Counted from the stretch's first letter, positions 1-7,133 are shown. The stretch is DNA of 11,760 bases from Candidatus Hydrothermota bacterium (GCA_003645975.1 QNDP01000015.1:1-11760), one strand, 5' to 3'. Notes: generated by a model not told the origin, from the letters alone. Translations and numbers: made by a program.

Positions 1-1072
1 CGATGCCCGATTCCACCTTTCCGGCCTCGAGGAGTTCCATTCCCGAGCGGAAGTAGGCCTGTGCGATTGAGTCAGAGTAGGTTTTGACATAGATCGAGTC
101 CCACTTTGCGGACTCGTCGAAACAGTTGACAGCGGAATCGGGGTTGTCCTGCCGCAATAACTCCATGCCCATGAGGAAGTAACTTCTGGCTATAAGCTCG
201 TGCATGTCATAGATGAAATTTGTGTCAATCGTCAGGACGGCTTTGAAGTTCTCGATTGCAACGGCATAATCCTCTCGTTTAAGGGCTTCAATCCCCTGAG
301 TGTAATACTGGGTCGCCATATCCTGTTTGATTGCGTCGAACCATTCCCTCAGACCTTCGACAGTAGAGTCTTCGGACATGGCGACTGAAAGTTCGATATA
401 AGCGGAGTCGGTCTTTCCGTTCTTTGCGTAGATGACACCTTTGTAGAAGTGCGCTTGCGCCAATCGATAATGCGCAATCTGGAGGTCAGGAGCAAGCACA
501 ATGGCCTTCTCAAGCAGCGTTATGGCGCTGTCAAGCTGAAGTTCCTGAATTAGTTTGTAACTCTTTTCGACCAAAGCAAGCGCCTGCTCCTCACGCGATC
601 GTCTCTGCCGTTCCCTCGCCCTTCTCAAGGAATGCTCCTTTGGCTGGGCGAAGATTGTTATGCCAAGCCCGTAGGCAAATCCTTTCGGCTTCTCCGGAAG
701 CGTCCCCCAGCAATAATGAGCCGTGAAGGTCAAGGCAATCTTTTCGCTTGGAAGGAAATGAAGGAATCCGCCGATGTATGGCGTCAAGCGCATCGTCTCG
801 AAGTCAATATTTGCGCCGAAGGCCATAGAAAACGAGACCGTTCTGCCAAGCTCGGTCGTATCGCCCACATTCAGAGAGGTGAAATCAAATGAAAAGGTCG
901 GATATTTCCGTTCGCTGTATGCATTTTTCCAGACGGAGACCCCAAACTGGCCGAAGGCGATGGCCCCGTAGCCGAAAATATCCCTGTTACTGCTCTGCAT
1001 CAGGCCTACATGGGTCGAAAAACCAGAGAGAAACGGGTTTGTAGCAAATAAAAGAAGCATCAATTTCAGCAT
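1..1072 (-). CDS. Exported protein with beta-rich N-terminus and C-terminal TPR repeats (partial, 3' end off window)
   Basis: The reading frame stays open for 357 codons from ATG at 1072 to the left edge, so the C-terminus is missing. A TAA lies in frame 9 nt upstream of the ATG, which fixes the start here or at a second ATG at 1060; the SD is weak. Residues 1-19 look like a signal peptide. Residues about 30-143 alternate hydrophobic, aromatic and glycine residues like strands of a small membrane barrel or beta domain. A very basic stretch (148-160, RRARERQRRSR) follows. Then come TPR-like helix pairs at about 166-199, 200-235, 253-286 and 294-329, with a fifth beginning near 335; each has the A/Y/G spacing and a D/N-rich turn (for example EALKREDYAVAIENFKAVL). 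TPR proteins are scaffolds, so an envelope assembly role is likely but inferred. No specific family is recognised. It is separated from the BrkB-like gene upstream by 275 bases that may hold its own promoter. Confidence 0.85.
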   Translation of the reverse strand, partial: MLKLMLLLFATNPFLSGFSTHVGLMQSSNRDIFGYGAIAFGQFGVSVWKNAYSERKYPTFSFDFTSLNVGDTTELGRTVSFSMAFGANIDFETMRLTPYIGGFLHFLPSEKIALTFTAHYCWGTLPEKPKGFAYGLGITIFAQPKEHSLRRARERQRRSREEQALALVEKSYKLIQELQLDSAITLLEKAIVLAPDLQIAHYRLAQAHFYKGVIYAKNGKTDSAYIELSVAMSEDSTVEGLREWFDAIKQDMATQYYTQGIEALKREDYAVAIENFKAVLTIDTNFIYDMHELIARSYFLMGMELLRQDNPDSAVNCFDESAKWDSIYVKTYSDSIAQAYFRSGMELLEAGKVESGI

Positions 1073-1347
1073 CTCTGATTATCTTAAAAAATCGAGATGT
1101 CAGAATCAAGCTGCCAACGGCTATCGATAATTTTGTTTGTGATTGAAATTTTATGTTAAAATTTTGCATGGCTGGGAGATTTATAAGGCTTTGAAACATT
1201 TAAGGTTAGATAGAGACCCCAAGTGAGATAGCGAAAATTGATGGATGGGTGGCGACGGGGCAAACTGAGGATAGGCGTCTCCGTAAATTATTATGAAGCA
1301 GTGGGTTCTTTCATTCTGTAGCTATGCTTCCCTCTTCCTCAATACAT
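1073..1347. other. AT-rich gap between BrkB-like gene and TPR gene
   Basis: This 275-base gap lies between two genes on the minus strand. The half near the TPR gene (about 1080-1200) is clearly AT-rich and contains a perfect AT palindrome (listed separately). The other half contains a short out-of-frame coding-like tail (listed separately). I found no hairpin followed by a T-run that would serve as a terminator. No promoter with both hexamers close to consensus stands out. It probably carries the TPR gene's promoter, but that is inference from position and base composition. Confidence 0.5.
1146..1164. promoter_or_regulatory. Perfect AT-only inverted repeat, possible operator
   Basis: AAATTTTA TGT TAAAATTT reads the same on both strands apart from the 3-nt centre: two 8-bp arms with no mismatch. 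It is about 75 bp upstream of the TPR gene's ATG. Each strand also carries a TAAAAT that could serve as a -10 element. Dimeric regulators commonly bind sites of this shape. AT-rich DNA also produces such repeats by chance, so function is unproven. Confidence 0.3.
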
Positions 1348-1397
1348 TCAATCTTTTTGAATCCCACTTCCTTCAATACTTCGATGTAGTCCTTGCT
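1311..1397 (-). other. Short coding-like tail out of frame with the BrkB-like 3' end (possible gene remnant or frameshift)
   Basis: In a frame different from the BrkB-like gene, 28 sense codons run from just after a TAA (1398-1400) to a TGA at 1311-1313. They encode a peptide containing YIEVLKEVGFKKIE followed by an acidic end. The pattern 'helix, GF, K/E-rich strand' is typical of C-termini of class I SAM-dependent methyltransferases. There is no ATG or SD, so it is not an intact gene. It may be the leftover end of a gene lost by deletion, the proper C-terminus of the BrkB-like protein displaced by a frameshift, or chance. Confidence 0.2.
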
Positions 1398-2586
1398 TTA
1401 GATCCCGACCCCTCCGTGACTCTCGCTCGGCCTTTCGCAGCAGGTCGTAAAGTGTCAGATGGTTAAGTTCTTGGCGCACGGACGATTTTAGCTGTCTTAC
1501 TGCCTCGTTGATCACGGCATCATCGCCCTCCTCGAATGCATTCGTAACTTCAAGCAGTTCAGAAGCTTTTAGGAATTTCAACGAGCGACCAAGCCCGATG
1601 GTCTCGTCGGACTCCACGATCCACCCTTTGCTTTCCATCCTGTCCATAAGTGCTTCAAATTCCGCTTTATCGATGCCGAGCAGCCGCATGGCCTCTGTGC
1701 GCTCCAACGGTTTCTCACCGCTCTCAAACTTGTCAATCAAGGTTTTAAAAAACAGCAGCAATTTGAACAGGTTCAGGCGACCGAATCCGTAAGGCCATTG
1801 CATCACAAAGACCATCTCTGCGCCGAATAGGATGATAGTCCAAACGAGGTAAAGCCAAAACATGAACATGGGCACAACCCAAAGTGAGCCATAAATCGTT
1901 TTGTAAGCTATGGTTTTGGAGACATAGAAACCGAACCCCTCGCGCGCAAATTCCCAGAGAATTGCGACAAAGAAGCCCGTGATGATCGCATAGCGCGGTT
2001 TGACATCATCGGCTGGAAAAACGAGGTAGATAACTGAAAATGCCACAGCGGCAATGAAATACGGCAGAACAGCGGGAAAAACCGAGACGCCGAATTTCAT
2101 CTTGAAAACGATGTCAAAGTAAAACGAAAGTGCCATCAAAACCGGCGGAATGGTCAAAAAGCTCCAGAACAGTGCCAATCGGATGAATGGCGGGCGGCGG
2201 CGCGTGCGCCAAATGTCGCCAAAAGTCTTGTCAATGGTCTCAAGGTACAACAACGAGCTGATAAGGAACGAGACGAGACCGAGCACACCGAGTTGGGTAG
2301 CGTTGCGTAGAAACTCATCGATGTAAGCCACGATCTTCTCCGCTGCAGATGGCAAAAACACCCGGAAAATCAGATCCTTAACCCGGTCTTTGACCCTTTC
2401 AAAGAACACGGCCGACGGAAAGAGCGAAAGCGCAGCAAATGCTGTCGGGATGAACGCCAGAAGTGTCGAATATGCAAGGGCTTGCGCCTTCAAAAAGCAT
2501 TTGTCCCGCCCGAATTTAAGCGCACTCTGCTTCAGCACAAACACCGCTGACCGTGCAAATCTCTTCAACAGCATCCTCAGCTTCAT
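1348..2586 (-). CDS. YihY/BrkB-family inner-membrane protein with C-terminal winged-helix-like extension
   Basis: This 412-residue membrane protein matches the YihY/virulence factor BrkB family, which is sometimes mislabelled ribonuclease BN; its substrate is not established. Family features seen are the N-terminal amphipathic region with the QALAYSTLLAFIPT segment (34-48), about six hydrophobic segments (near 36-58, 97-115, 136-157, 168-189, 198-216 and 233-260), the short loop DIWRTRRR, and the conserved region IYGSLWVVPMFMFWLYLVW followed by FGAE. The family core ends near residue 270. Residues 290-345 look like a winged helix (ERTEAMRLLGIDKAEFEALM then a GWIV strand), and 345-400 is charged and helical. 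The only in-frame start after an upstream stop is ATG 2586; AGGAGG lies 14 nt before it, a long spacing. It follows the phosphomutase gene by 106 nt and is probably last in that operon. The last dozen residues are uncharacteristic, and another frame looks more protein-like there. Confidence 0.9.
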   Translation of the reverse strand: MKLRMLLKRFARSAVFVLKQSALKFGRDKCFLKAQALAYSTLLAFIPTAFAALSLFPSAVFFERVKDRVKDLIFRVFLPSAAEKIVAYIDEFLRNATQLGVLGLVSFLISSLLYLETIDKTFGDIWRTRRRPPFIRLALFWSFLTIPPVLMALSFYFDIVFKMKFGVSVFPAVLPYFIAAVAFSVIYLVFPADDVKPRYAIITGFFVAILWEFAREGFGFYVSKTIAYKTIYGSLWVVPMFMFWLYLVWTIILFGAEMVFVMQWPYGFGRLNLFKLLLFFKTLIDKFESGEKPLERTEAMRLLGIDKAEFEALMDRMESKGWIVESDETIGLGRSLKFLKASELLEVTNAFEEGDDAVINEAVRQLKSSVRQELNHLTLYDLLRKAERESRRGRDLKQGLHRSIEGSGIQKD

Positions 2587-2692
2587 GGCATGTGCTCAGC
2601 CTCCTGTTATGTTTTGGAACTCCTCGCATTCGAGAAAAGTTTGGACAAGCTCACAGCAGTCGGACCGACGAACTCACTCAACAGGGTTTTGG

Positions 2693-4039
2693 TCATCTCC
2701 ACAGATTTTTCAACGCCGACTCGGCGCGCTTGATAAGTTTTTTGGCCGCATTGAGATCTTTTGCTTCTGCGTAAATCCTGACGACGGGTTCGGTGTTCGA
2801 CGGCCTAATGTGCAACCATGCATCGCTGAATCGGATGTAGATCCCATCGGAAAAATCAAATTTTTCCGCATCGTCAAAATGTTCGGCAAGCTTCTGGGCG
2901 TCGAATTCGCCTTGCAATTTCACCTTCGTTTTGAGCAAAGTATATGAACCGATTGAGGATAACGCTTTTTCGAGTTCGCCGTGAGCGGCGAGCGTCAGGA
3001 TAAGTGCTGCTCCCACAAGGCTATCCCTTGTCGGGTTCACATCTGGCAAAATGACTCCACCGTTGCCCTCACCGCCGATCACCGCCTCATGCCTGATGAT
3101 ACCATCGACCACATTGGCCTCACCGACCTTCGTGCGAGCGACTTCGACACCGAAATGACGTGCGACATCCTCGATCATCATCGAAGTCGAGAGGTTGGCG
3201 ACCACAGCGCCGCGTTTGCGCTCCAGAACCGTCCATGCGGCGAGTGCAAGTGTATGTTCTTCGGTAAGAAGCCCTTGTCCCTTAAACCCGAACAAAAGGC
3301 GGTCGCCGTCAGGGTCGCTTGCAAATCCGAAATCCGCCTCTCCGTTCAACAGAAGTCGGTCAAGCTCAACGAGATGTTCCTTTTTCGGTTCGGGATTGTG
3401 CGGAAAGATGCCCGTCGGTTCGCAGTACAGTCTGATCACTTCAACTCCAAGATGTTCAAGAAGATACGGCAATGCAAACCAGTTCGCTCCGTTCACCGCA
3501 TCGACCGCCGCACGGAATCGATTCGCTTTGATCGCATCGACATCGACAAATTCAGACCTCAAAACAGCTTGGACATGGCGCTCGATGGCATCGCCAAATT
3601 GCTCAATTTTGCCGATCCTGTTCCACTTCGCCCATTCCCATCCTTCGACCATTTCGATGCTTTTGAGGCGTGTTACATCGTCCTCGAACAGGAACATGCC
3701 GTCAGGTCGGACGAACTTAAGTGCGTTCCATTCAACCGGATTGTGGCTGGCCGTAACGACGATGCCGCCTCGTGCTCCACCATCCCAAGTTCTGACATTG
3801 AAAAGGAGCGTGGGCGTTGGCACGATTCCGACATCGACGACATCGCCTCCGACCGCTGTGATGGCCGATGCCGCAGCGTTCACAAAGATGTGTCCATGAG
3901 GTCTGGTGTCCCGTCCAATGAGGTAACTGCCTCGACCAAACAGAGTTGCAAGCGATGCGGCAAATCGAACCACGATCTGGGGATCGATGCCTTCGCCGAC
4001 GATTCCTCTAAGTCCAGATACTGTCAAAAGATAGCTCAT
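2693..4039 (-). CDS. Phosphohexomutase (phosphomannomutase/phosphoglucosamine mutase family)
   Basis: This cytoplasmic alpha-D-phosphohexomutase of 448 residues has the usual family length. It interconverts hexose-1- and hexose-6-phosphates through a phosphoserine, feeding nucleotide-sugar or peptidoglycan synthesis. All four signature loops are present: TASHNP (96-101, catalytic Ser98), the metal loop DPDGDR (242-247), the sugar-specificity loop GGEGNGG (322-328), and the phosphate-binding loop RPSNTEP (412-418). The N-terminus (TVSGLRGIVGEGIDP) is the family's SGxRG start. The loop at 322-328 resembles that of some GlmM-like enzymes, but glucose, mannose and glucosamine phosphate specificity cannot be separated by eye. 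A TTG at 4051 could extend the frame, but GGAGG at 4045-4049, 5 nt before ATG 4039, decides for 4039. The gene begins 15 nt after the barrel gene's stop, in the same operon. Confidence 0.94.
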   Translation of the reverse strand: MSYLLTVSGLRGIVGEGIDPQIVVRFAASLATLFGRGSYLIGRDTRPHGHIFVNAAASAITAVGGDVVDVGIVPTPTLLFNVRTWDGGARGGIVVTASHNPVEWNALKFVRPDGMFLFEDDVTRLKSIEMVEGWEWAKWNRIGKIEQFGDAIERHVQAVLRSEFVDVDAIKANRFRAAVDAVNGANWFALPYLLEHLGVEVIRLYCEPTGIFPHNPEPKKEHLVELDRLLLNGEADFGFASDPDGDRLLFGFKGQGLLTEEHTLALAAWTVLERKRGAVVANLSTSMMIEDVARHFGVEVARTKVGEANVVDGIIRHEAVIGGEGNGGVILPDVNPTRDSLVGAALILTLAAHGELEKALSSIGSYTLLKTKVKLQGEFDAQKLAEHFDDAEKFDFSDGIYIRFSDAWLHIRPSNTEPVVRIYAEAKDLNAAKKLIKRAESALKNLWR

Positions 4040-4054
4040 AGCCGCCTCCAAGCT

Positions 4055-4849
4055 TCAATGCAACAAATTGGTGGTAAAGGAGATGTGAAATGTCGAGCCG
4101 AGTTCGCTTGCACGAACGCCCATGTCGATGTTGTAGGTAGGTGCGTTGAGGCCAAAACCCATTGTTACGCCGTCCTTTGAATAGCCGATCCGCAGATTTA
4201 CCACACCGAGAAGCGCTATCTCCTGCCCGATGCCATAGCCCTCCTCAAACCCGTTGTCCCAGTAGGTAAACAACGAATTGAACCCCTTGAGCGGCGAGAG
4301 CCTGATTTCGTAACGCATCTTGCGCTCGATGTCGCTCGTGTTTCCCGCATTTGTCTCCAGAACGGCTAAGGCGAGGTGCTTGGTCTTCAATGTAGTTGAC
4401 CAATCGAGAGCTGTCCGTGTCAGAGGATAGGTTGTGGTGAAGCAGATAGGATTTTCTAAGCTGACCTTAAAGATTCGGATGTTCGTCCCGATGAACCACC
4501 TTATTCCCTTGAGATCCAAAACATTGGCCGAAAATGCTGCTATGAAATTCTCCTCTCGATAGATTTCGAGAAGCTTTTGTGCACGATAGCCTATTCCCAC
4601 GCCGAACCTTTTGCTGCTGAAAGCGATACCTGCACCGAACGATTTAACTTCGCTCACACCAAAAGGGGAGAAGAAACCGACTGTCGCCGTGAGTTTTTCG
4701 CCTTCAGCGATGAGCGACGAATTCTGAAAAATGGCTTCAGCGCCCTTCACCATCGTGATGCCTGCACCTGAGAGAGCCAGATTGTGCGCACCGAGCTCAA
4801 ATTCGCCCCAAAACCCTATGACCGTCAAGATGATGGCAAAAGCGCTCAT
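4055..4849 (-). CDS. PorV/FadL-like outer-membrane beta-barrel protein
   Basis: This is a 264-residue exported protein. After a short hydrophobic signal (about 1-13), residues 19-50 carry the hallmark of PorV/PorQ and UPF0164-type barrels: GAHNLALSGAGITM followed by an acidic/Ala turn and an N-S-S in place of the usual N-P-A. The rest is alternating polar and hydrophobic strands with Gly and aromatic residues (AGIAFSSKRFGVGIGYRAQ, EGYGIGQEIALLGVVNLRIGYS), ending in a strand with terminal aromatic and hydrophobic positions. In Bacteroidota, PorV shuttles type IX secretion cargo; many FCB genomes carry orphan paralogues of unknown role, so the exact job is open. It is short for the family (often 300-400 residues). 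Its ATG overlaps the upstream gene's stop (ATGA, 4846-4849), so translation is coupled to the CBM9-like gene. Confidence 0.7.
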   Translation of the reverse strand: MSAFAIILTVIGFWGEFELGAHNLALSGAGITMVKGAEAIFQNSSLIAEGEKLTATVGFFSPFGVSEVKSFGAGIAFSSKRFGVGIGYRAQKLLEIYREENFIAAFSANVLDLKGIRWFIGTNIRIFKVSLENPICFTTTYPLTRTALDWSTTLKTKHLALAVLETNAGNTSDIERKMRYEIRLSPLKGFNSLFTYWDNGFEEGYGIGQEIALLGVVNLRIGYSKDGVTMGFGLNAPTYNIDMGVRASELGSTFHISFTTNLLH

Positions 4850-5901
4850 CGAATTGCCCTCCTTTTGGACGAGATTTTGGGATGCGGCTCGTTGAAAAGT
4901 CGTATCCTTCCGCCTGCGACGATGGCAAACGCCTTCTTAGCCACATAGTTGCCCGTGTTGACCTCGACGAAATAGATGCCCGGCTGAAGCCCATCGGTCT
5001 CAAAACCGACCGAGAACTCCTCGTCGGCGCCAAGTGAGAACCAGAATTCACGGATTTTTCGGCCGTTTTCGTCGTAGATGCGGAGGTATCCGTCAGCGTT
5101 GTCGCTCACCTTGAACGAGATATGAACAGAATCGCCCTTTTGAGCCGCTACTCGTGGCTCGATTGTGAAGTCCGTAACCTCAAAATTCACATGTGGAACT
5201 TCAACGATTTCAGTGACTTCGTTGGGACTTACATCGGCGTCCAAAAGTCCGTCCGCATTTGCGTCGAGTTCGACCACTGCGAATCTGCTGATAACATTTG
5301 GTGTTCCAATGAGTTCGTTGTCGGGTGCTGCATCGCCACCGGTTGCATGGTCGCCGCCTGCAATCAGTGCGACGAGCTTGACACACGAACCGGGCGTAAG
5401 TTGGCCATTTTCAAAGAGTTCATTTATCGGAATCGAGGCCTCGATACCGTTACGGACACCGCCGGCCGATGTGTCAACGACTATGGTTGCGCCGTTTATC
5501 GGCTCTGTTTGGCCATTCGACACGATTTTGCGCACGCAGGAAGTCCACTGCTCCGAGTTCCAGATTGCGACCAGCACACGCGGTTTCATGCCTCGAAACG
5601 AAAAATTGCGAGGATACCAATCCAAATCGTTGATGTTGTAGTCGCCTTCCGCATCGCCGATGTCGAGCAAAATGAGCAATGCGTTGTTTTGCACGATGTA
5701 ATCCGCTCCGATGTAAAGGTTTTCAGCATCCCAAGTGAAATAAATCCCATAGATTTCGTTCAAAGTGCCCCATCGTGAATCGTTGTCGGAATCGTCGATT
5801 ATCAGTTCGTCTGCTGCAAAATCGCTGATGTCGCCGTCGATCTCGATTGTGTGGTAAGTTGTTGCGATCAAGAGAGGGAGGAGTATCGAGAGCATCGTCA
5901 T
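4846..5901 (-). CDS. Secreted CBM9/DOMON-like protein with calcium-loop motif and C-terminal FlgD-like Ig domain
   Basis: This is a 351-residue exported protein. Residues 1-16 form a short signal peptide. Residues 19-211 form a beta-sandwich like the carbohydrate-binding CBM9/DOMON-type domains attached to bacterial amylases: IDGDISDF at the start, YFTWDAENLYIGADY, the GGDAAPDN loop (188-195), and an end in a strand of the FAVVELD type. Directly after lies DANADGLLD (213-221), which matches the DxDxDGxxD calcium-binding loop. Residues 236-328 resemble the FlgD Ig-like or secretion-sorting fold (YLRIYDENGRKIREF and GIYFVEVNTG). The only two cysteines (122 and 173) could form a disulfide. The C-tail is basic. 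The first ATG (5901) overlaps the binding-protein stop (ATGA); a G-run just before it is better placed for the second ATG at 5895. A starch or glycan ligand is inferred, not shown. No catalytic domain is present. Confidence 0.72.
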   Translation of the reverse strand: MTMLSILLPLLIATTYHTIEIDGDISDFAADELIIDDSDNDSRWGTLNEIYGIYFTWDAENLYIGADYIVQNNALLILLDIGDAEGDYNINDLDWYPRNFSFRGMKPRVLVAIWNSEQWTSCVRKIVSNGQTEPINGATIVVDTSAGGVRNGIEASIPINELFENGQLTPGSCVKLVALIAGGDHATGGDAAPDNELIGTPNVISRFAVVELDANADGLLDADVSPNEVTEIVEVPHVNFEVTDFTIEPRVAAQKGDSVHISFKVSDNADGYLRIYDENGRKIREFWFSLGADEEFSVGFETDGLQPGIYFVEVNTGNYVAKKAFAIVAGGRIRLFNEPHPKISSKRRAIR

Positions 5902-7133
5902 CCCCCTGAAGCCTGTTTTCCAAGCACTTCAGAATTGACCCGCTCGGTTGCGGCGCGCAATGCCTCTTCAGGCGTTTTCAGCCCTTTTAAAGCGGCCTCC
6001 ATCTCGGCGTTGAAAATTCGCTCGATGTCCCCGTAGTTCGGCACAGGCGGTCTTGGATGTGCATGTTTGATCTGTTCGATAAAAACCGGAAGATACGGAT
6101 GCCTAACGGTATCAATCGCATCGAATGCCTCTGTGTTGACTGGGATCTGGCCGAGCTCGTTTGCCCACATCGCCTGAATTTCTTTGGACAACAAAAACTT
6201 GAGGAACTCGACGGCTTCAGATTTGTGCTTGGCGGCCTTCGGGATGACCATGTTGGTGCCGCCGATGGCGGTCGCTGTGCCCGCTGGCCCTTCAGGGATG
6301 AGCGCAACACCGTAGTTCAATCCAAGCTCGTTCAACGACTTGATCGACCAAGGGCCATCAAAAATCATTGCGTATTTGCCGCTTCGGAAGCCTGCGTCCG
6401 GTGGGATAGCGCCGCTCTGCCATGCACCTGCCTCTACATGGTATTTGCGATAAAGGTCAACCTTGAAGCTGAAGCCTGCGACCGCTTCCGGCGAGTCGAG
6501 CAGGCAGCGAGTGCCGTCTTCGGACAGGAACTTCGCTCCGAATGTGAAGAAGAAAGGAAATGTCCACCATAGGCTGTTGTGCATGGCGAATCCCCAAATC
6601 TGTTCGTCTGGTTTCGTAAGTTTTTGAGCGACTTGAACGAATTCGTCCCATGTTTTCGGAGGCGATTCGATACCTGCCGCCTGAAACATGTCCTTGTTGT
6701 AAAAGAGCGCTATGCAGGTCGTTTGGTCGGGCAATCCCCAAAGCTTGCCGTTGTAGATGTTGCCTGCAAGCGCTGGATGGAAAAGGACTTCCCTCAAATT
6801 GCCAAGGTCATAGTCATCGAGCGGTTCAAGTCCGTTTTTGGATGCCAGAACGGCCGTGAAAGCGTAGTCAACGCGTGCGAGATCGGGCACTGACTTCGTG
6901 GCAATTGCGGACAAAAGCTTCTGCTCCATGCCGGTGAACGGGACACGCTGAACTTTGACTTTGATGCCGGTCTTCGCCTCGAACTGTTCAACAATTTTCA
7001 TGAAAACTGCATGTTCCTCATCGTTGTAACTCTCCCATATCACAAGTTCGGACGGTGTCTCAGTCTTTTTGCAGTTTGACAGCGCAAATGCGATCAACGC
7101 CAAAGTGATCAACAACTTATTCCATCTCATCAT
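5898..7133 (-). CDS. ABC transporter extracellular sugar-binding lipoprotein (SBP_bac_1 / MalE-like)
   Basis: This is a 411-residue solute-binding protein of the MalE/UgpB cluster, the usual length. A hydrophobic signal ends in ALSN-C (Cys21), which would be the lipidated cysteine; Asn at -1 is atypical for a lipobox. Family landmarks are ELVIWESYN (29-37), FEAKTGIKVKVQ, VPDLARVD (82-89), the ligand-lobe segment LWGLPDQTTCIALFYNKDMF (131-150), PPKTWDEFVQVA, SGKYAMIFDGPW (251-262) and IGGTNMVIPKAAKH followed by EAVEFLKFLLS. The ligand is probably a sugar or oligosaccharide, which cannot be specified. AAGGAG sits 7 nt before ATG 7133. It heads the minus-strand operon. No MalF/MalG permease or ATPase is adjacent, and the next two coupled genes encode a CBM9-like protein and a barrel. 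A TAAAAT at 7160-7165 could be a -10 element, but no convincing -35 accompanies it. Confidence 0.93.
   Translation of the reverse strand: MMRWNKLLITLALIAFALSNCKKTETPSELVIWESYNDEEHAVFMKIVEQFEAKTGIKVKVQRVPFTGMEQKLLSAIATKSVPDLARVDYAFTAVLASKNGLEPLDDYDLGNLREVLFHPALAGNIYNGKLWGLPDQTTCIALFYNKDMFQAAGIESPPKTWDEFVQVAQKLTKPDEQIWGFAMHNSLWWTFPFFFTFGAKFLSEDGTRCLLDSPEAVAGFSFKVDLYRKYHVEAGAWQSGAIPPDAGFRSGKYAMIFDGPWSIKSLNELGLNYGVALIPEGPAGTATAIGGTNMVIPKAAKHKSEAVEFLKFLLSKEIQAMWANELGQIPVNTEAFDAIDTVRHPYLPVFIEQIKHAHPRPPVPNYGDIERIFNAEMEAALKGLKTPEEALRAATERVNSEVLGKQASGG

Noticed and set aside
632..971. Plus-strand frames overlapping the TPR gene
   Set aside because: The minus-strand frame is continuous for 357 codons with signal peptide and TPR pattern; these are shadows.
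987..1199. 70-codon minus-strand frame over the TPR gene's start
   Set aside because: Out of frame with the TPR gene, which has an in-frame stop then ATG; the peptide shows no features.
1241..1321. 26-codon plus-strand frame in the left gap
   Set aside because: No SD, very short, overlaps the opposite-strand tail; chance is the simplest explanation.
1295..1330. GAAGCA/TGCTTC inverted repeat downstream of the BrkB-like gene as a terminator
   Set aside because: Six base pairs around a 24-nt loop and no T-run; too weak.
2659..2669. GTCGGaCCGAC palindrome in the gap between phosphomutase and BrkB-like genes
   Set aside because: An 11-bp near-palindrome with one central base; loop too small for a hairpin and no second copy noticed.
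3195..3899. Second plus-strand frame of 234 codons inside the phosphomutase gene
   Set aside because: Ser/Arg/Pro-rich antisense translation with no motif, a shadow of the real minus-strand gene.
2981..4180. Long plus-strand open frame (399 codons) opposite the phosphomutase and barrel genes
   Set aside because: It is antisense to a gene with all four catalytic motifs; its translation is rich in Cys, His, Arg and Ser with no recognisable fold and no SD. A frame-shadow of codon bias.
5122..5778. Plus-strand frame of 218 codons opposite the CBM9-like gene
   Set aside because: Antisense to a gene with signal peptide, domain motifs and operon overlaps; translation has no domain pattern.
6057..6572. 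Plus-strand frame of 171 codons opposite the sugar-binding protein
   Set aside because: Antisense to a confident full-length family member; no SD or motif.
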